Assembly: GCA_949987705.1 (NCBI GenBank)
Contig: OX465282.1
Coordinates: 98,382,070 to 98,446,069 of the forward strand
DNA from: Thereva unica
Lineage: Eukaryota; Arthropoda; Insecta; Diptera; Therevidae
Length of the DNA: 64,000 bases
Direction: 5' to 3'
Positions within the stretch are counted from its first letter, which is position 1. Each line of letters begins with the position of its first letter. Positions 34,406 through 45,309 of this stretch are shown here, piece after piece. The translations under genes and the position numbers were made by a program. The notes below the pieces were generated by a model. That model was not told the origin of the DNA, made no database searches, and saw only the letters and a list, made by a program, of their open reading frames with translations.

Positions 34406-35214
34406 AACGGGTATACACTTGCATACAATGCGATTTAAAAAAATTCTTTTTAATATATTGAATATTTTCATACACCCTAATGCAATTCAGACGCATACAC
34501 AAATTGGCGTAATTTAAATACTCAACAAAGAAATCATTTTGGAGGTAGGTGTGATTTTCGCTCCACAAAAAACTCAATTTATTATTGAGAAAAACAGAGA
34601 GTTGTATTTATTAAGAAAAACATCATGACATCCAGTGGTGATATCTTTGAATTCGAGCATTTCAAAACTTTTATCAACACACTGCAATTAAATGTTTTAT
34701 TTTTTTTTCGATTGTTTTTTTTCGAGTGATTAAATAGTAAAATTTCCCACTAAAATATAAATCAACACGCACCGCATACTTCACTTACAACAAATCAACG
34801 AAATGGGCCGAGAAATGACCGCGGGAACAGCTTATTTCAATCTTTTGGTCAAGTTTGGCTGCTGTCGTGAGACTGTATGCGCTCCCATTAAAAATGGTTA
34901 AAATTTCTACGGCCATCATATCCACGTTAAAAAGCCAAGCGGCCGGTGTTCGCCCGCTGTAACCCATTTTTTATTTTTAGTCTCGTCAATCTTTTGAAAT
35001 TTCCCGAATCAAAAAGAATCTGCTAATTGTATATGTGTATAGAGATAAGTGAGGCGGGGTGTGCTTGTAAATTTGTACGGGTTTTGTGTTTTGCAGAGAT
35101 TGTAAAATATAAATTATGTACATTGTGGAGGCTTTTGTTTCTTACTTACTCTGAGGCAGTTTAATGCATATTAGAAGCAAACTCGTAAAAATTCTCGTAT
35201 TCTTCAGTTCGTAT
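34405..35214. other. Nothing firmly recognised
   Basis: A minus-strand open stretch at 34785-34967 starts MGYSGRTPAAWLFNVDMM. It is preceded by A-rich sequence, but no domain could be recognised and its coding status is doubtful. Confidence 0.3.
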
Positions 35215-35899
35215 TTTCTCTTCTCGTCTCTTTAATATGTCCTAGTGTGTTCGGCATAATAATGTTACATCCCCTTTCCTTAGAGTACCTGCAGGTGTGT
35301 CTCAGGGTTCTTGGTCCTTTCCTTTTCCCCCTCTATATTAATGATCTTCCTTCCGTTATCCGTCACAGCTCTTTTCATCTCTATGCTGTGACCTCCAGTT
35401 ACATATCTCGTGTCCCCCACATCAGGTTGAGTTTTGTGTCTCTGAACTCAATAGCACTCTGACTTTATTCTAGTAATTTCCTAAAACTCTCGCTCGCTGT
35501 CCCGGGATGGTACTATATGACACCGTTCGTAAATTGCGGCTACATGGCAGTCCGTTATCTTCACCTATTCGAGCTAAACTCATCAAATCTCTTGTTGTTT
35601 CTCATTTTCTTTATGGCTTGTTGGTGTATATTTCATTTGACTCATCCTGCCGCCAGCGTCTTCTCATATGAGAAGGTCTGATCATGTGTCGGGTGTCCAA
35701 AATTCCCTACTGGGTTGTGACCTTTTTCAATTTCTCCATCTCATGGATTCACTTCTCTTGCTTAAGGTCTTTTATTCCAAAAGTCCTTGCTACCATGCTG
35801 ACTTGCTCGTTCCTTTGCAATCCTTGAGATCCATGAAATTCCTAATTCCCGCCCACACTCCCCTAATTGGTAGTCGTTCATTCTTCGTGTATACCCTTA

Positions 35900-36325
35900 A
35901 GCGGGAGCCACATAGCACACGTCTTCCGATCTCCGTGTTCCGTGCTCCGTTTCCTGTCAAAATTGATTACTAAGTCTTAATACTACTTGACCTGATAAAC
36001 GAAAAAAGAACGGAACGATAAAAACACGTAAACGGAGAAGATAAACAAATTTCAACTTTTGAACGGATTGACGGAAACGTTACCTCACTTTTTTGTAGAT
36101 TGAATAAATAAAATTCGCAAATTCACTCACTTGTCAATAAAATCAAGGATGCTATGGAAACGGACGCTTGTGGCTCATAAAAATAAATATCGGAACACGA
36201 AACACGGAGAGGCATAAAACGGATAATTGTGGCTGAAATAAAAATATATATCTGAACACGGATAGATGGAGAGACGGAGAACGGATAGACGGAACTCGGA
36301 TCACGTGTGCTATATGGCCTACGCT
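35900..36325. mobile_element. 426 bp MITE, PIF/Harbinger type, duplication TTA
   Basis: AGCGGGAGCCACATAGCACA pairs with the complement of AGCGTAGGCCATATAGCACA. TTA flanks both sides (35897-35899, 36326-36328). Removing the element and one TTA restores the LINE reading VYTLRIWNNL, which proves the boundaries. Next to the ends, CCGT and CGGA motifs recur in series (TCCGTGTTCCGTGCTCCG on the left). No ORF. Confidence 0.92.
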
Positions 36326-36612
36326 TTAGAATCTGGAATAATCTTTCAAGTCACATTCAGAGAATGAGCACAGCCACAGCATTCAAAAGACATGCATATA
36401 TTTTTCTATCTTCATCTATCTTTATCTCACTAGCTTTCTCTATCTCTCTTTCTTCACTTACTTACATATTTCATTCTCAATCTAAATTTTAATTCTGTAT
36501 CTAAATCTAATTTTCTTCTAATTTTATCCTTAATTTTAATTTTTAAATCTAATTTTAACGCGTTTTATATATCCTTTTTGTTATGCTATACTTTTGTTAG
36601 TTAGTACTCTAA

Positions 36613-36986
36613 TGCCGGATCCACACGTTTGCCAAGGCTCGGCAAGCGTTCGCAAATTCAAACGTGTGGTTAAGGCGTTTGGCTAATTTTCGCCTAGAAG
36701 CCTTCGTTAAGAGATATTAACCAAGAAAGGTAAAAAAACAGAATTTTTAGTGAATTTTTCAGTTTTTGGGCTACCGCACCCCCTAGATATTGTTGGGGAT
36801 GTCATTTCTGACCGATTCCACCAAAAAAGTCCGTTACATCACGCCAAAACCAAAAGTTATAGGTTTCACTGCTCTAGCGCCTGGACTACATGTCCAGAAG
36901 ATACAAGCGCAGCCGCAACCGTGTGGATTCTCCCCAAATCTAAGCAAGCGTTTGCAATTTGCGTTGCCAAATGTGTGTATCCGGCA
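36613..36986. mobile_element. 374 bp MITE, PIF/Harbinger type, duplication TAA
   Basis: TGCCGGATCCACACGTTTG pairs with the complement of TGCCGGATACACACATTTG. Inward of this, GGCAAGCGTTCGCAAATT and AAATTGCAAACGCTTG also pair. TAA lies outside both ends (36610-36612, 36987-36989). It is inserted in the 3' untranslated part of the LINE. No usable ORF. Confidence 0.88.
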
Positions 36987-37138
36987 TAAAAGATCTTAAA
37001 CTTGGGTATTTTCCTGAAAATAAATTATTATTATTATTATTGTACTGCCTCAAAAGAAAAAGAGGCACCTCTTACAAACTCAACGCTAATGGAAAGTTCC
37101 ATTTTTGTATAAGTATAGTCTTGTCATTTCTCCTATAA

Positions 37139-37469
37139 TGCTGGGTACGCACCGACCCAACGAAGGCACGAAGAAATCATTATATCTAGTTTCATATACC
37201 TTAATGAAACATTAAGAAATAAGAAACGAAAGCTTCTATAAAATGCAAAAAAAAATCCATAAACGTCAAATTCTTAAAATTTAGGCCTTGGAGCCTGTCA
37301 ATCGTTGGTTAAACTTCGATACCCGTCCACACCACATTCGCTCAAATGGCTTGTTTCCTTTGATGTTACCGCTACGCTACGTTGGCTTTCGCTAAACCGT
37401 CCACACAGAACCAACGAACGTCAGCGAATCCGATTCGCTAGTCTTCGTTGGGCCGGTGTGTACGCAGCA
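37139..37469. mobile_element. 331 bp MITE, PIF/Harbinger type, duplication TAA
   Basis: TGCTGGGTACGCACCGACCC and the complement of TGCTGCGTACACACCGGCCC form the ends, with CAACGAAG continuing inward on both. TAA flanks both sides (37136-37138, 37470-37472). CCAACG and CGTTGG motifs recur inside. The terminal design resembles the MITE at 36613 (TGCYGGRTMC) but the sequences differ. Confidence 0.88.
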
Positions 37470-37472
37470 TAA

Positions 37473-38866
37473 CGTTGGGCATATATTTAAGACTCCTTCG
37501 TTGTGTGCCGCTTGTTCATGCGATTCCATGGCCAGTCCGTCTTTCGGTCAATTCTAAGAGTTGTATGATGCCATAAAGGGCTTCTGTTATAACTATTTCC
37601 ATGGTGGACAGTCGTTGTTAATGTCGAGAGTCCAGCAAGCTCACAAAACATTCTGACATCAAGTACAAAGCTCAAACGGCAAAGGATTACAAACAAAATA
37701 GATAGCCAACTGCACTTGTTTCTATGCCCTAGATGTAAAATTGAATAGAACTCATTAGGTCAACGATAAATCTATTAATACAATCGAATATTTTGTTATT
37801 ATCGATATATCGAGTGATTTTTATTTTTAATCATATAAACATATTTTGTCACAAACAACTCTTGGTTGCCAAGTAAATATAGCAACAAAAAAATCAATCT
37901 ACACGATTACAATAACTGCAAATTGACCCAACACCACCATTTGGCAAAACCACCAGAATTACAATTCCACAAAAAAAATTGTTGATAAGATAACTCGACT
38001 TGGGGTTAAGTCCATAGGCACAAGTCTCCTGTTGTTTACTTCGCGCTCGAAGATGTTTAGATTATAATTATATTCACACAATGTCAGCACTCTATGCGCC
38101 CCATGCTGGAGTTTATTATTTTCATTTAATATTTAAAAAAACAGAAAACATTAAAAGTTTACGACTATGTCACCAGATCCTAGTAGCGTAAACATGGCGG
38201 AGTTATGAAAACACCTTTTTTTGCAGAAGTATTTTTCGAATGAAGGGAAATTATGTTTATATGGGTCAAGTGACCGTTTTATTGGAATGTGCGCTTAGTT
38301 GCACATTTTTCATCCTGTTTGGATTAGAGGTTATCTGCTCTTTTCTCATATATTTTTTATTGTAGGTAAAAAAATTGTCTGGGCTTAGGACGGTTTCTGT
38401 GGAAAAATGATTACAGTATTTTTGAATTTTTATAAACATATTTTTTTTTGCTTTTCGCATGGCGATATATTCTGCAATGTGCTCATAACGATATTAGATT
38501 TGAGTTTCGTCTTATGTCAGATTTCAAAACAATATCGTTAGTCATACAGCTTTTCTAGGAAACAAGCTATCTTGATATTCGTCGAAAACATTTGATTTTG
38601 AAATAAAATTGTTGATTTCACCAGCATATGTAATGTCAGTAACTACGTATTTTTGATATTTCTGGCAATAATGCCTTTTTCCTTTATCTTTTTTTATATC
38701 TCACTTAATTCTTGCAATTCTATCATCAGGAAAGAGAAATTTTTATGATAGCTGGAAAGATAAGATTCTCTCTCAATACCCCCACTGCATGCAGTAAAAA
38801 CTTCTGGCGAGAAGAATTTCGCTTCATTCACCATCCGTCCTTTCGTCTACAAGGGATAGGAAGTGT
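37473..38866. other. AT-rich sequence, nothing recognised
   Basis: No exon or element was recognised. TATCTTGATATTCG near 38569 superficially resembles the expected next SCaMC exon but the reading fails at once. Confidence 0.4.
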
Positions 38867-39051
38867 CATGGTACAATAATTACAAGGTAAGCTCATAAGG
38901 GTCCTGTGACGTCACTCAGATCTTAGTTCACAAAGGAAAAAAGCTTTCTCGTGACGTCACTCAGATCTTTTCTCATATAAAAATGGTAGAAGCTTTTCAA
39001 GATGGAAACAGAGCTTTTCCTTGCGAGCCTACCTGGTATTATTGTACCATG
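38867..39051. mobile_element. 185 bp MITE with two CRE-like palindromes
   Basis: CATGGTACAATAATTACAAG on the left pairs with the complement of CATGGTACAATAATACCAGG, reaching GTAGGCTC or GTAAGCTC. GGAAGTGT and GGAAGTAT flank it (7 of 8 match; 38859-38866, 39052-39059). Inside, GTGACGTCACTCAGATCTT occurs twice (about 38908 and 38953). Each copy contains TGACGTCA, the palindrome bound by CREB/ATF proteins. Confidence 0.8.
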
Positions 39052-39129
39052 GGAAGTATCAAAAATGAAAAACCACACTTCGGTTTCTTCTTTACCATAA
39101 ACTAATCCCGCTTTAGGACTCGCGAGGTA

Positions 39130-39330
39130 TATACATTAGTATTTCAGAGAACATCAATAAATCCACTGGCCTGACCATATTCCCCCTATGGTGCTTAAGA
39201 AACGTGTCTCACCTTTGGCTATACTTCTACGCAAACATTTATTCTGTCATACTTTTCCGGAGAACACCCAGACTTTTGAAAACTAGCTCATATTCCGAAA
39301 AAGGTACTTCTGTTCTCTTCAAAATCATGA
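39130..39330 (+). mobile_element. CR1/Jockey-type LINE fragment
   Basis: Reads INKSTGLT, then, across frame changes, SPLAILLRKHLFCHTFPENT, in the place where the copy at 2231 has the block ending FSGVFPDSWNLAHVQLI. Only the region just before RT is left. Confidence 0.6.
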
Positions 39331-39996
39331 AAGACAGTACAGCATTAGACAGACAGACAGTACAGCATTAGACTAAAAAGGTGTACAGACGACCTCTTTG
39401 TGAATTTAAAGTTTTTGAAAATGCATGATGATCCCGGACGGGGCGATTCTTTTGGGAGCGAGTACCAAAGTTGTGCTGCGAAGACAAAGAAAGAACCATG
39501 GCCAAATAACGGATTATTAAATTATTATTTCCGAAGAATTTGCAAAAGTTGCACCAACCGGTTTGAAGGATATCGCGAAACAGTCGCAGAAGCCTATACT
39601 CACGATAGTCACTTAAGGCTCGATTCCATTGAGCGAGTTTACAAACTAACAGCCGGCGAGTTTAGAAGTCGGCGAGTCAGCAAGTCCGATCGTGACGATG
39701 ACACTCAAAGCCTTCCACTCGCGCAGTAGCCAACTAGCTAGCGGGAACGAATTCTGTCATTTTGTAGTAAATGAAACCAAATAATAAGATACTCGCAGTT
39801 AGTTCACTAGCAACTATAATGATACACGCCTAGTTTACTAGCTAACAAGCAAACTAGCCAGAGAGTAGCGAGTAAAGTAACCCGGCTTTCAACTTTCTCG
39901 GCAGATTACTTCAAGCTTATGGGAGCATGAAGAATCGAGAGAGGGATAGATGGAAAGGCCATGCATTAGAAGAGGTAGTAGTAAGCCTTTAAGCAA
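39331..39996. other. Unassigned block with a 109-codon open stretch
   Basis: An open stretch at 39400-39729 (CKSCTNRFEG and RRVSKSDRDDD among its phrases) shows no domain I know. GACAGTACAGCATTAGACA is repeated just before it. GCGAGT and CTAGC motifs recur at 39650-39880. Confidence 0.3.
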
Positions 39997-40520
39997 ATTC
40001 ATACGCACAAACCTTTTCAACAAGCTAAACGAAGTTTAGGCAGGAGTCCGTAGGTTTTACTAACAGTGAAACTAATGTAATCGCAGCAGGCCACGCTGCT
40101 ATTCAGTACCACCCCAAGATTGCTTGCTTTATTAACGCAAACAAGAAGAACCGACTTTAACGCGATAGCAGAAATGTCAGGACGAATAATAGCAGAGTGA
40201 GAGATATAAAAATACACTAGGGTTTTGAAGTATTTAGCTTCAGCAAATTCAATGTCCACCAGCAGGGTACATACGAAAGTCAACACCGAGTTTTTCACAC
40301 ACATATGACTTTCATCTCTTCGCGCAGCAAAATAAAGCTGCACATCGTCTGCATACATATGAATCTTAGAATATCGTTAGTAAAAAATACTGAATAAAAG
40401 GGGCCCAAGAATGGAGCCTTGAAGGACTAGGGCACTTGAGGAACTTTAGCGACCTATTTTAACCTTTTGAGAGTGGTTAGATATAAGAAAGTTTACAAAA
40501 GCTAAAGAGCAGAAAGAACA
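39997..40520 (-). mobile_element. I/Jockey-type LINE RT fragment
   Basis: Minus-strand reading gives LQGSILGPLLFSIFY, then the RT catalytic box in MYADDVQLYFAARRDES with the YADD intact, and NLGVVLNSSVACCDYISFTV followed by SKTYGLLPKLRL. One frame change and an odd stretch between these parts show that it is dead. Confidence 0.75.
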
Positions 40521-40751
40521 TAATATGATTGTGATGTCAGTTTTTGCAGGGCATGGTTGAAGGCTGTGATGTTTACGAAAACTAGATTGCCATATTTATA
40601 TTTATAAGTTTGAGACGCTCACAATACGAAATTATTTGAGTACCCATCGGCTTTTCAAGGAGCTTTGCCAGAAATGGAAAATTGAACCAAGGTTCACAAC
40701 TTTTGTCCCTGACATCTCAAATTACAAAACGTAAAACTTAAAGACGAAATC

Positions 40752-40950
40752 ATGCAAATTAAATGGAATTGGGATGGCGACACCTTGCGAGATGCAAACG
40801 AGAATCTAGCCAAACAGGCGCTTGACTAGAATCCGCAAGGAACCCGTCGAGTTGGAAGACCTAGAACTACTTAAAGTAGACCCTACTAAAAAAGGCCACA
40901 ACAAGAGGCCAACTGTTTCCGCAATATGTTACATGCGGGATTAAAGGAGC
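40752..40950 (+). mobile_element. RTE LINE 3' end fragment
   Basis: Bases follow the 14820-15040 copy: GGCGACACCTTGCGAGATGC, AATCTAGCCAAACAGGCGCT, CCGTCGAGTTGGAAGACCTA and GGGATTAAAGGAGC. Premature stops are present. Confidence 0.8.
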
Positions 40951-41227
40951 AAAAGAAAAGACTCTTGCACTCATAATACACTAGCTCGATGTAGACCAAA
41001 GAAGTGTGTTTTCTTGTTAATATGCTTATTTTCCCTGCTACCTCCATGACACTAAATTTTGTTGCGGATGCGGTCTTTATTTTGAATTCTTACAGAGAAA
41101 AGCAATTGCTTGGGTTTTTATCCATCAATCCGCTCACTCTGTGCAACCTGAGAGCTAATTCTCTATGGCTGGCTTGGAAGTCTAATCATTGCTCATAGCC
41201 AGCTCTTTTTTACATATTGGAGCCTTT

Positions 41228-42290
41228 TAGCCAGAGTAGAACTCTACAAAGCCATGAAAAAATTCAGCATCCCCAACAAACTGACATGTAGGTTGACCAC
41301 GACCAATGTGACAAGCCAAGTAAAGGTATCCGGAACACTGTCCAAACTAATCAACATCTATAATGGACTCCGACAAGGGGACGGTCTGGGCTGCCTCTTT
41401 TTCAACCTGGTGTTGGAGAAAGTGATCCGAGATTCGCGCATGACATCAAGGGGGACAATCCTCCATAAGTCCACTCAACTCAATTACTGGCTTATGCAGA
41501 CGACATTGGCATCATTGCAAGAACAGCCACAGCTTACAAGAAGCTTTCACTCAGATTGAGCGGGCGGCAGGAAATCTGCGGCTGCACATTAACGAAAGCA
41601 AAACGAAGTACATGGTGGCCTCGTCTACAAGAACACCTAACATTGGTCTCACAATCAAGGTAGAGGAACACGAGTTTGAAGTGGTAAAATCATTTACCTA
41701 CCTTGCCTTGGGTCAATAGTAGCAGCCGACAATAGCATGGAACCAGAAATACGCGCACGACTGCTAAAAGCCAACAAGCCTACTATATTCTGTCAATTCT
41801 CTTTAAATCCAAGCATCTAATCATAATGTCTAAACTCTTACTATGTAAGATGATAGTCTTACCGGTACTCACATATGAATCTGAAACGTGGGTGCTTAGC
41901 AAAAAGCATTCAAAATTCTTAGTCGTTTTCGAGAGGAAAATACTTCGGAGGATTGTTGACCCCGTATGTGAGGAAAGACGATCCCGGAGACGACGATCTA
42001 CGAGTGTTATCGCGACATATGTAGATGTTGTGAAGAAAATAAAACTCGGTAGGCTCCGGTGGGTAGGGCACCTAGCCCGTATGAGTGAAGATGAGCCTGC
42101 TCCGACAGTTCTTTGCGGTAAGATCTATGGTGTACGATAGCGAGGGAGACCAAACCTCCACTGGAAGGAAGGCGTAGACCAGGACGCTCAGAGCTTAGCG
42201 ATGCCAAACTGGACAACATCGGTTCAGAATCGGGACCAGTGGAGAGGACAGTTGCGAGTAGAGCCATTAAAAAAGAAGAAGTCATATCTC
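41228..42290 (+). mobile_element. Non-LTR RT fragment (RTE/Outcast-like C-terminus)
   Basis: Combined frames give RT motifs: LINIYNGLRQGDGLGCLFFN, LLAYADDI (reached by a frameshift), INESKTKYMVASSTRTPNIG and SFTYLGSIV. The C-terminus reads VLPVLTYESETWVLSKKHSK and FERKILRRIV, LGRLRWVGHLARM, then a frame change to GRPNLHWKEGVDQDAQSLAM and RDQWRGQL. The order is complete from RT motif 3 to the stop; the endonuclease half is missing. Its sequence differs from the RTE family at 14555. Confidence 0.8.
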
Positions 42291-44560
42291 TAAATTGGTT
42301 TTGATGTTGATCAGCGATTTCGTATGATAGGTTGATCAAGTAAAAAAGTAAATTACGTCACTGTTTTCTTTTGTCGTATACGCTAACATAGTTGTTCATC
42401 TTGTGCATATTGCCGGACATTATTTCATACCATGATCATAACATTAATTAGAAGATCGGATTGACTCCTATGGGTCGAATCTAGCGATACTATCATTGAA
42501 ATGAAATGAACCATATCAACAGAAAATATTTTAGTGGTGTTTGGCTTATACAGAATTAAAGCTGAGATTTTCATAAGTATAGTAAAAAAACCGGAGTCAC
42601 CTTTTCACACGAAGGTAAAAAAAACCGTATTTTTAGAAAACCGTATTTTTTAAGATGGGCGCCATCGTATCTCAAAAACTACTGCATGTATCGCGGTTTT
42701 TTTGTTATTTGAAAGTTCATTAAATTTAGCGGATCCTGAACTTAATCGCAGATGGCTATTGTTATTATTTTGTTTTTTATAGCACTTTTAAGAGCAGAGA
42801 AATAGACGAAAAGAGGAATTTTTTTCGAAAGTCCACCATTTTCGTAATTTTCGACTTTTCCTTAGTTGGATAGTTCAAGATCCTGTAAATGTCATGTATT
42901 TTATAAAAAAATTTCATTTGTTGATCTCGGGTGATGTTTGGAAGCGGTAGAGTGGCGCCCGATTAGGTACTTTTTTTTAGGCGAACGGCTTTACATGTAA
43001 ATAAATAATTAACTATTCGATATTCTGCTCTATAAAAATTGGTAAACATACTTGAATATATACTTGATAACTACAAAAAAACTTGAGTGCTTCCTCAGCT
43101 TCCTTCCACGAAAAAAAATCGAGAAAATCATGTAATTTTTGGGTCGCTAGATGAGAACCTCCCCTTAAGTTCTTATTTGACTATATTTCGAAGGAAATGT
43201 CCATGCTTGCAAAATTTTGCGATAAATATGCTCTTGAAATAAATCAAAATGATTTTGATAGCTTTATCTAAGTTGTGATCTTTTGCATTCGAAAAATACA
43301 AAATCTATGATAATATGTTATAGTAAGGTCTATTGTTTAAAAGCAATATTATAACATCTCTTATCTCTTATATCCGGTAATTTTTGAAAAGACATTTCCT
43401 GTAAAAGTCAATAGTTTGATGATTCAAAAGTGACTCAATAATTAAAAATGATTGAAAGATTTAAATTTGACTACTCCGCTAACAATTTACTTCCTTCCCT
43501 CACGTTTCGGGCCAAACCCAATTGATATCAGCACCTGAAAAATTTATAAAATTAAAAACGTTATAAAAGTAAAGATATAATTGTTTTAAGTGGAGATTAT
43601 TTTGAAATATCCGAAACCACCGGATAAAGATATCAAAATAATAGAAAAATGTCGAAACATTTTGCAGATAACTTTCAAATAAATTTTTATTACCAATAAA
43701 GAAATGAAAATTCCCAGTTTATATATTTTTGGGGAAATGATTAGAATTATGTGCGGGCCAAAATTTGTAAACAAAATATTAAATTTTTTAAATGCTTTCC
43801 GTTTATTGGGGCATAAAGGCTTGTTTTATTTGAGCTGAATTGATCAGTGTGGCTTCAAGGTGATGAAGTTGTAGTAATAAAATTGGAAGAGAATGACAAT
43901 AGATTTGATCAAAAGCAGCTTATAGTAGCGTATTTCATAAATAAAAGATTATATTGCAATTTCACCAAACTACCTACTGGGAATACATGTAAAAATCCGA
44001 CTTAGTTATTATTAATTTTTAGATATTTGGATCGAGTCGTTACTGCATGACGTAAATCTGTGACGTTGGTTATTTTAAGGCCCATTGTAGTTTGAGTTTT
44101 GTTTTAAAAGAGCTGCATGGGCGCGTCGTGCGAAGAAACAGTGTAATGGTGTTTCGTCGGAAGTGTTCTCTAACCTCCTTTTTTAAGGGAGGGTTGCCGG
44201 GGGCTCTCGAGTTGTCCAGGGTCGTGTGAGAACAAACACCTTATTACAAAATAAAATTTCTTTATTTATTCAAAATATTCCTAATATACTAACAATTTAG
44301 GTCTCTTAAATCTAAGTAAATGCTTACAATCTCTAGATACATGTTTACATATGGTGGGTAAGTATATCTACATAGCTATATTGCTAAGCAGGTATCTACT
44401 CACTACGATAGTTTTACATGTGCGTAAGCTGGGGTCAGTGGTATTGCTCGTGTATCCCAGGAGGGTATGTGTGTAATACGGAGGTCGGTATGTTGTCGGT
44501 ATGCGGTCGGTTTGTATCTGGTCATACCGCGACTCGGGTATAGGCAATGCTGCCGGGAAC
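42291..44560. other. Nothing recognised
   Basis: AT-rich block without recognised exon, LINE motif or paired ends. A GC-richer stretch at 44080-44230 separates it from the satellite region. Confidence 0.4.
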
Positions 44561-44564
44561 AATG

Positions 44565-44935
44565 TCGGATCATACACCACGACATTGGTACAGGAAACAT
44601 TCCTCAGGGATTCGGTAGTCGGTCGGTAGGTGTTATGTCTGTAGTCTAACCGTGTCGGATCGTACACCACGACACGGTATAGGAATAGTACACCACGACA
44701 AGGCCTCGGCAACATTCCTCTGGAAATGACGGTATAGGAATAGCTCCTTCGGCACATAGTCGGATCGTACACCACGACAAGGCCTCGGCAACATTCCTCT
44801 GGAAATGTCGGTATAGGAATCGCTACTTCGGCACATAGTCGGATCGTACACCACGACAAGGCCTCGGCAACATTCCTTAGGGGCAAAGTATGACCGTGCC
44901 AGATCGTACACCACGACACGGTCTAAGACCAGAGA
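44565..44935 (+). repeat. 79 bp satellite-like tandem array
   Basis: CGGATCGTACACCACGACA occurs at 44656, 44761 and 44840, and a more worn form at 44570. The full unit of 79 bases also includes GGCCTCGGCAACATTCCTC, GGTATAGGAAT and TTCGGCACATAGT. A clipped unit lies between 44656 and 44761. Although 79 is not a multiple of 3, the minus strand stays open for 183 codons across the array. Confidence 0.85.
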
Positions 44936-45166
44936 GGGTGACCTCTCCGGAACGAGCCTGGTTAGAGACTGAATTTTAGCTTGGTGAAGCCGTTTATTTT
45001 ATAGCCGTGAAACTGTCAAAGGATAATCACCCAGCCTGCTGGGTGAATATTTTATTTTCCTAAAGCTTACTTAAGAGGATTTCCCCGCCTGCTGAGTGAA
45101 TAGTTTTCCTTATGTTCGTGGAGTGAAATTCTTAGTAACGAAACGTGGTTCGTTACAACAGAATGG

Positions 45167-45277
45167 CCCATTTTACACGATGAAACACGAAACAAAAAGT
45201 TTCCTGAAAGCTTGTTCGGTTTCGAAGGGCAAGCTTTTAGGAAACTTTTTGTTTCGTGTTTCATCCTGTAAAATGGG
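45167..45277. repeat. Foldback of about 111 bp
   Basis: CCCATTTTACACGATGAAAC with ACGAAACAAAAAGTTTCCTG and AAAGCTTG is mirrored by CAAGCTTTTAGGAAACTTTT then GTTTCGTGTTTCAT and CCTGTAAAATGGG, with a loop of about 15 bases. Arms differ at only a few places. No target duplication was seen. It may be a recent MITE. Confidence 0.85.
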
Positions 45278-45309
45278 TTAATATGGGTGGAGTTGTTTCA
45301 CAAATTGTT

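Larger units (their letters stand above)
35215..37041 (+). mobile_element. I/Jockey-type LINE 3' part with (TTA)n tail
   Basis: RT motifs: RVPAGVSQGS, FLFPLYINDLPSVIRHSSFH and LYA for the usual LYADD box. The C-terminus reads LIKSLVVSHFLYGLLVYISF, then, across the MITE at 35900, RIWNNLSSHIQRMSTATAFK. The copy ends about 37041 in a run of TTA triplets; I-type elements are known to end in such TAA-like repeats. Two MITEs (35900-36325 and 36613-36986) lie within it. Frames are broken, so it is inactive. Confidence 0.75.

Noticed and set aside
34308..34577. Frames with Thr-His or Cys-Val runs
   Set aside because: Produced by the (AC)n microsatellite.
34785..34967. Host exon starting MGYSGRTPAAWL on the minus strand
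   Set aside because: No recognised domain and weak start context; could not be separated from chance.
38568..38590. TATCTTGATATTCG as the missing SCaMC exon
   Set aside because: Only four residues resemble the expected motif; there is no acceptor in phase and the frame diverges immediately.
44368..44919. 183-codon minus-strand open frame
   Set aside because: It is generated entirely by the 79 bp tandem repeat, which is read in shifting frames; there is no domain and no start context.
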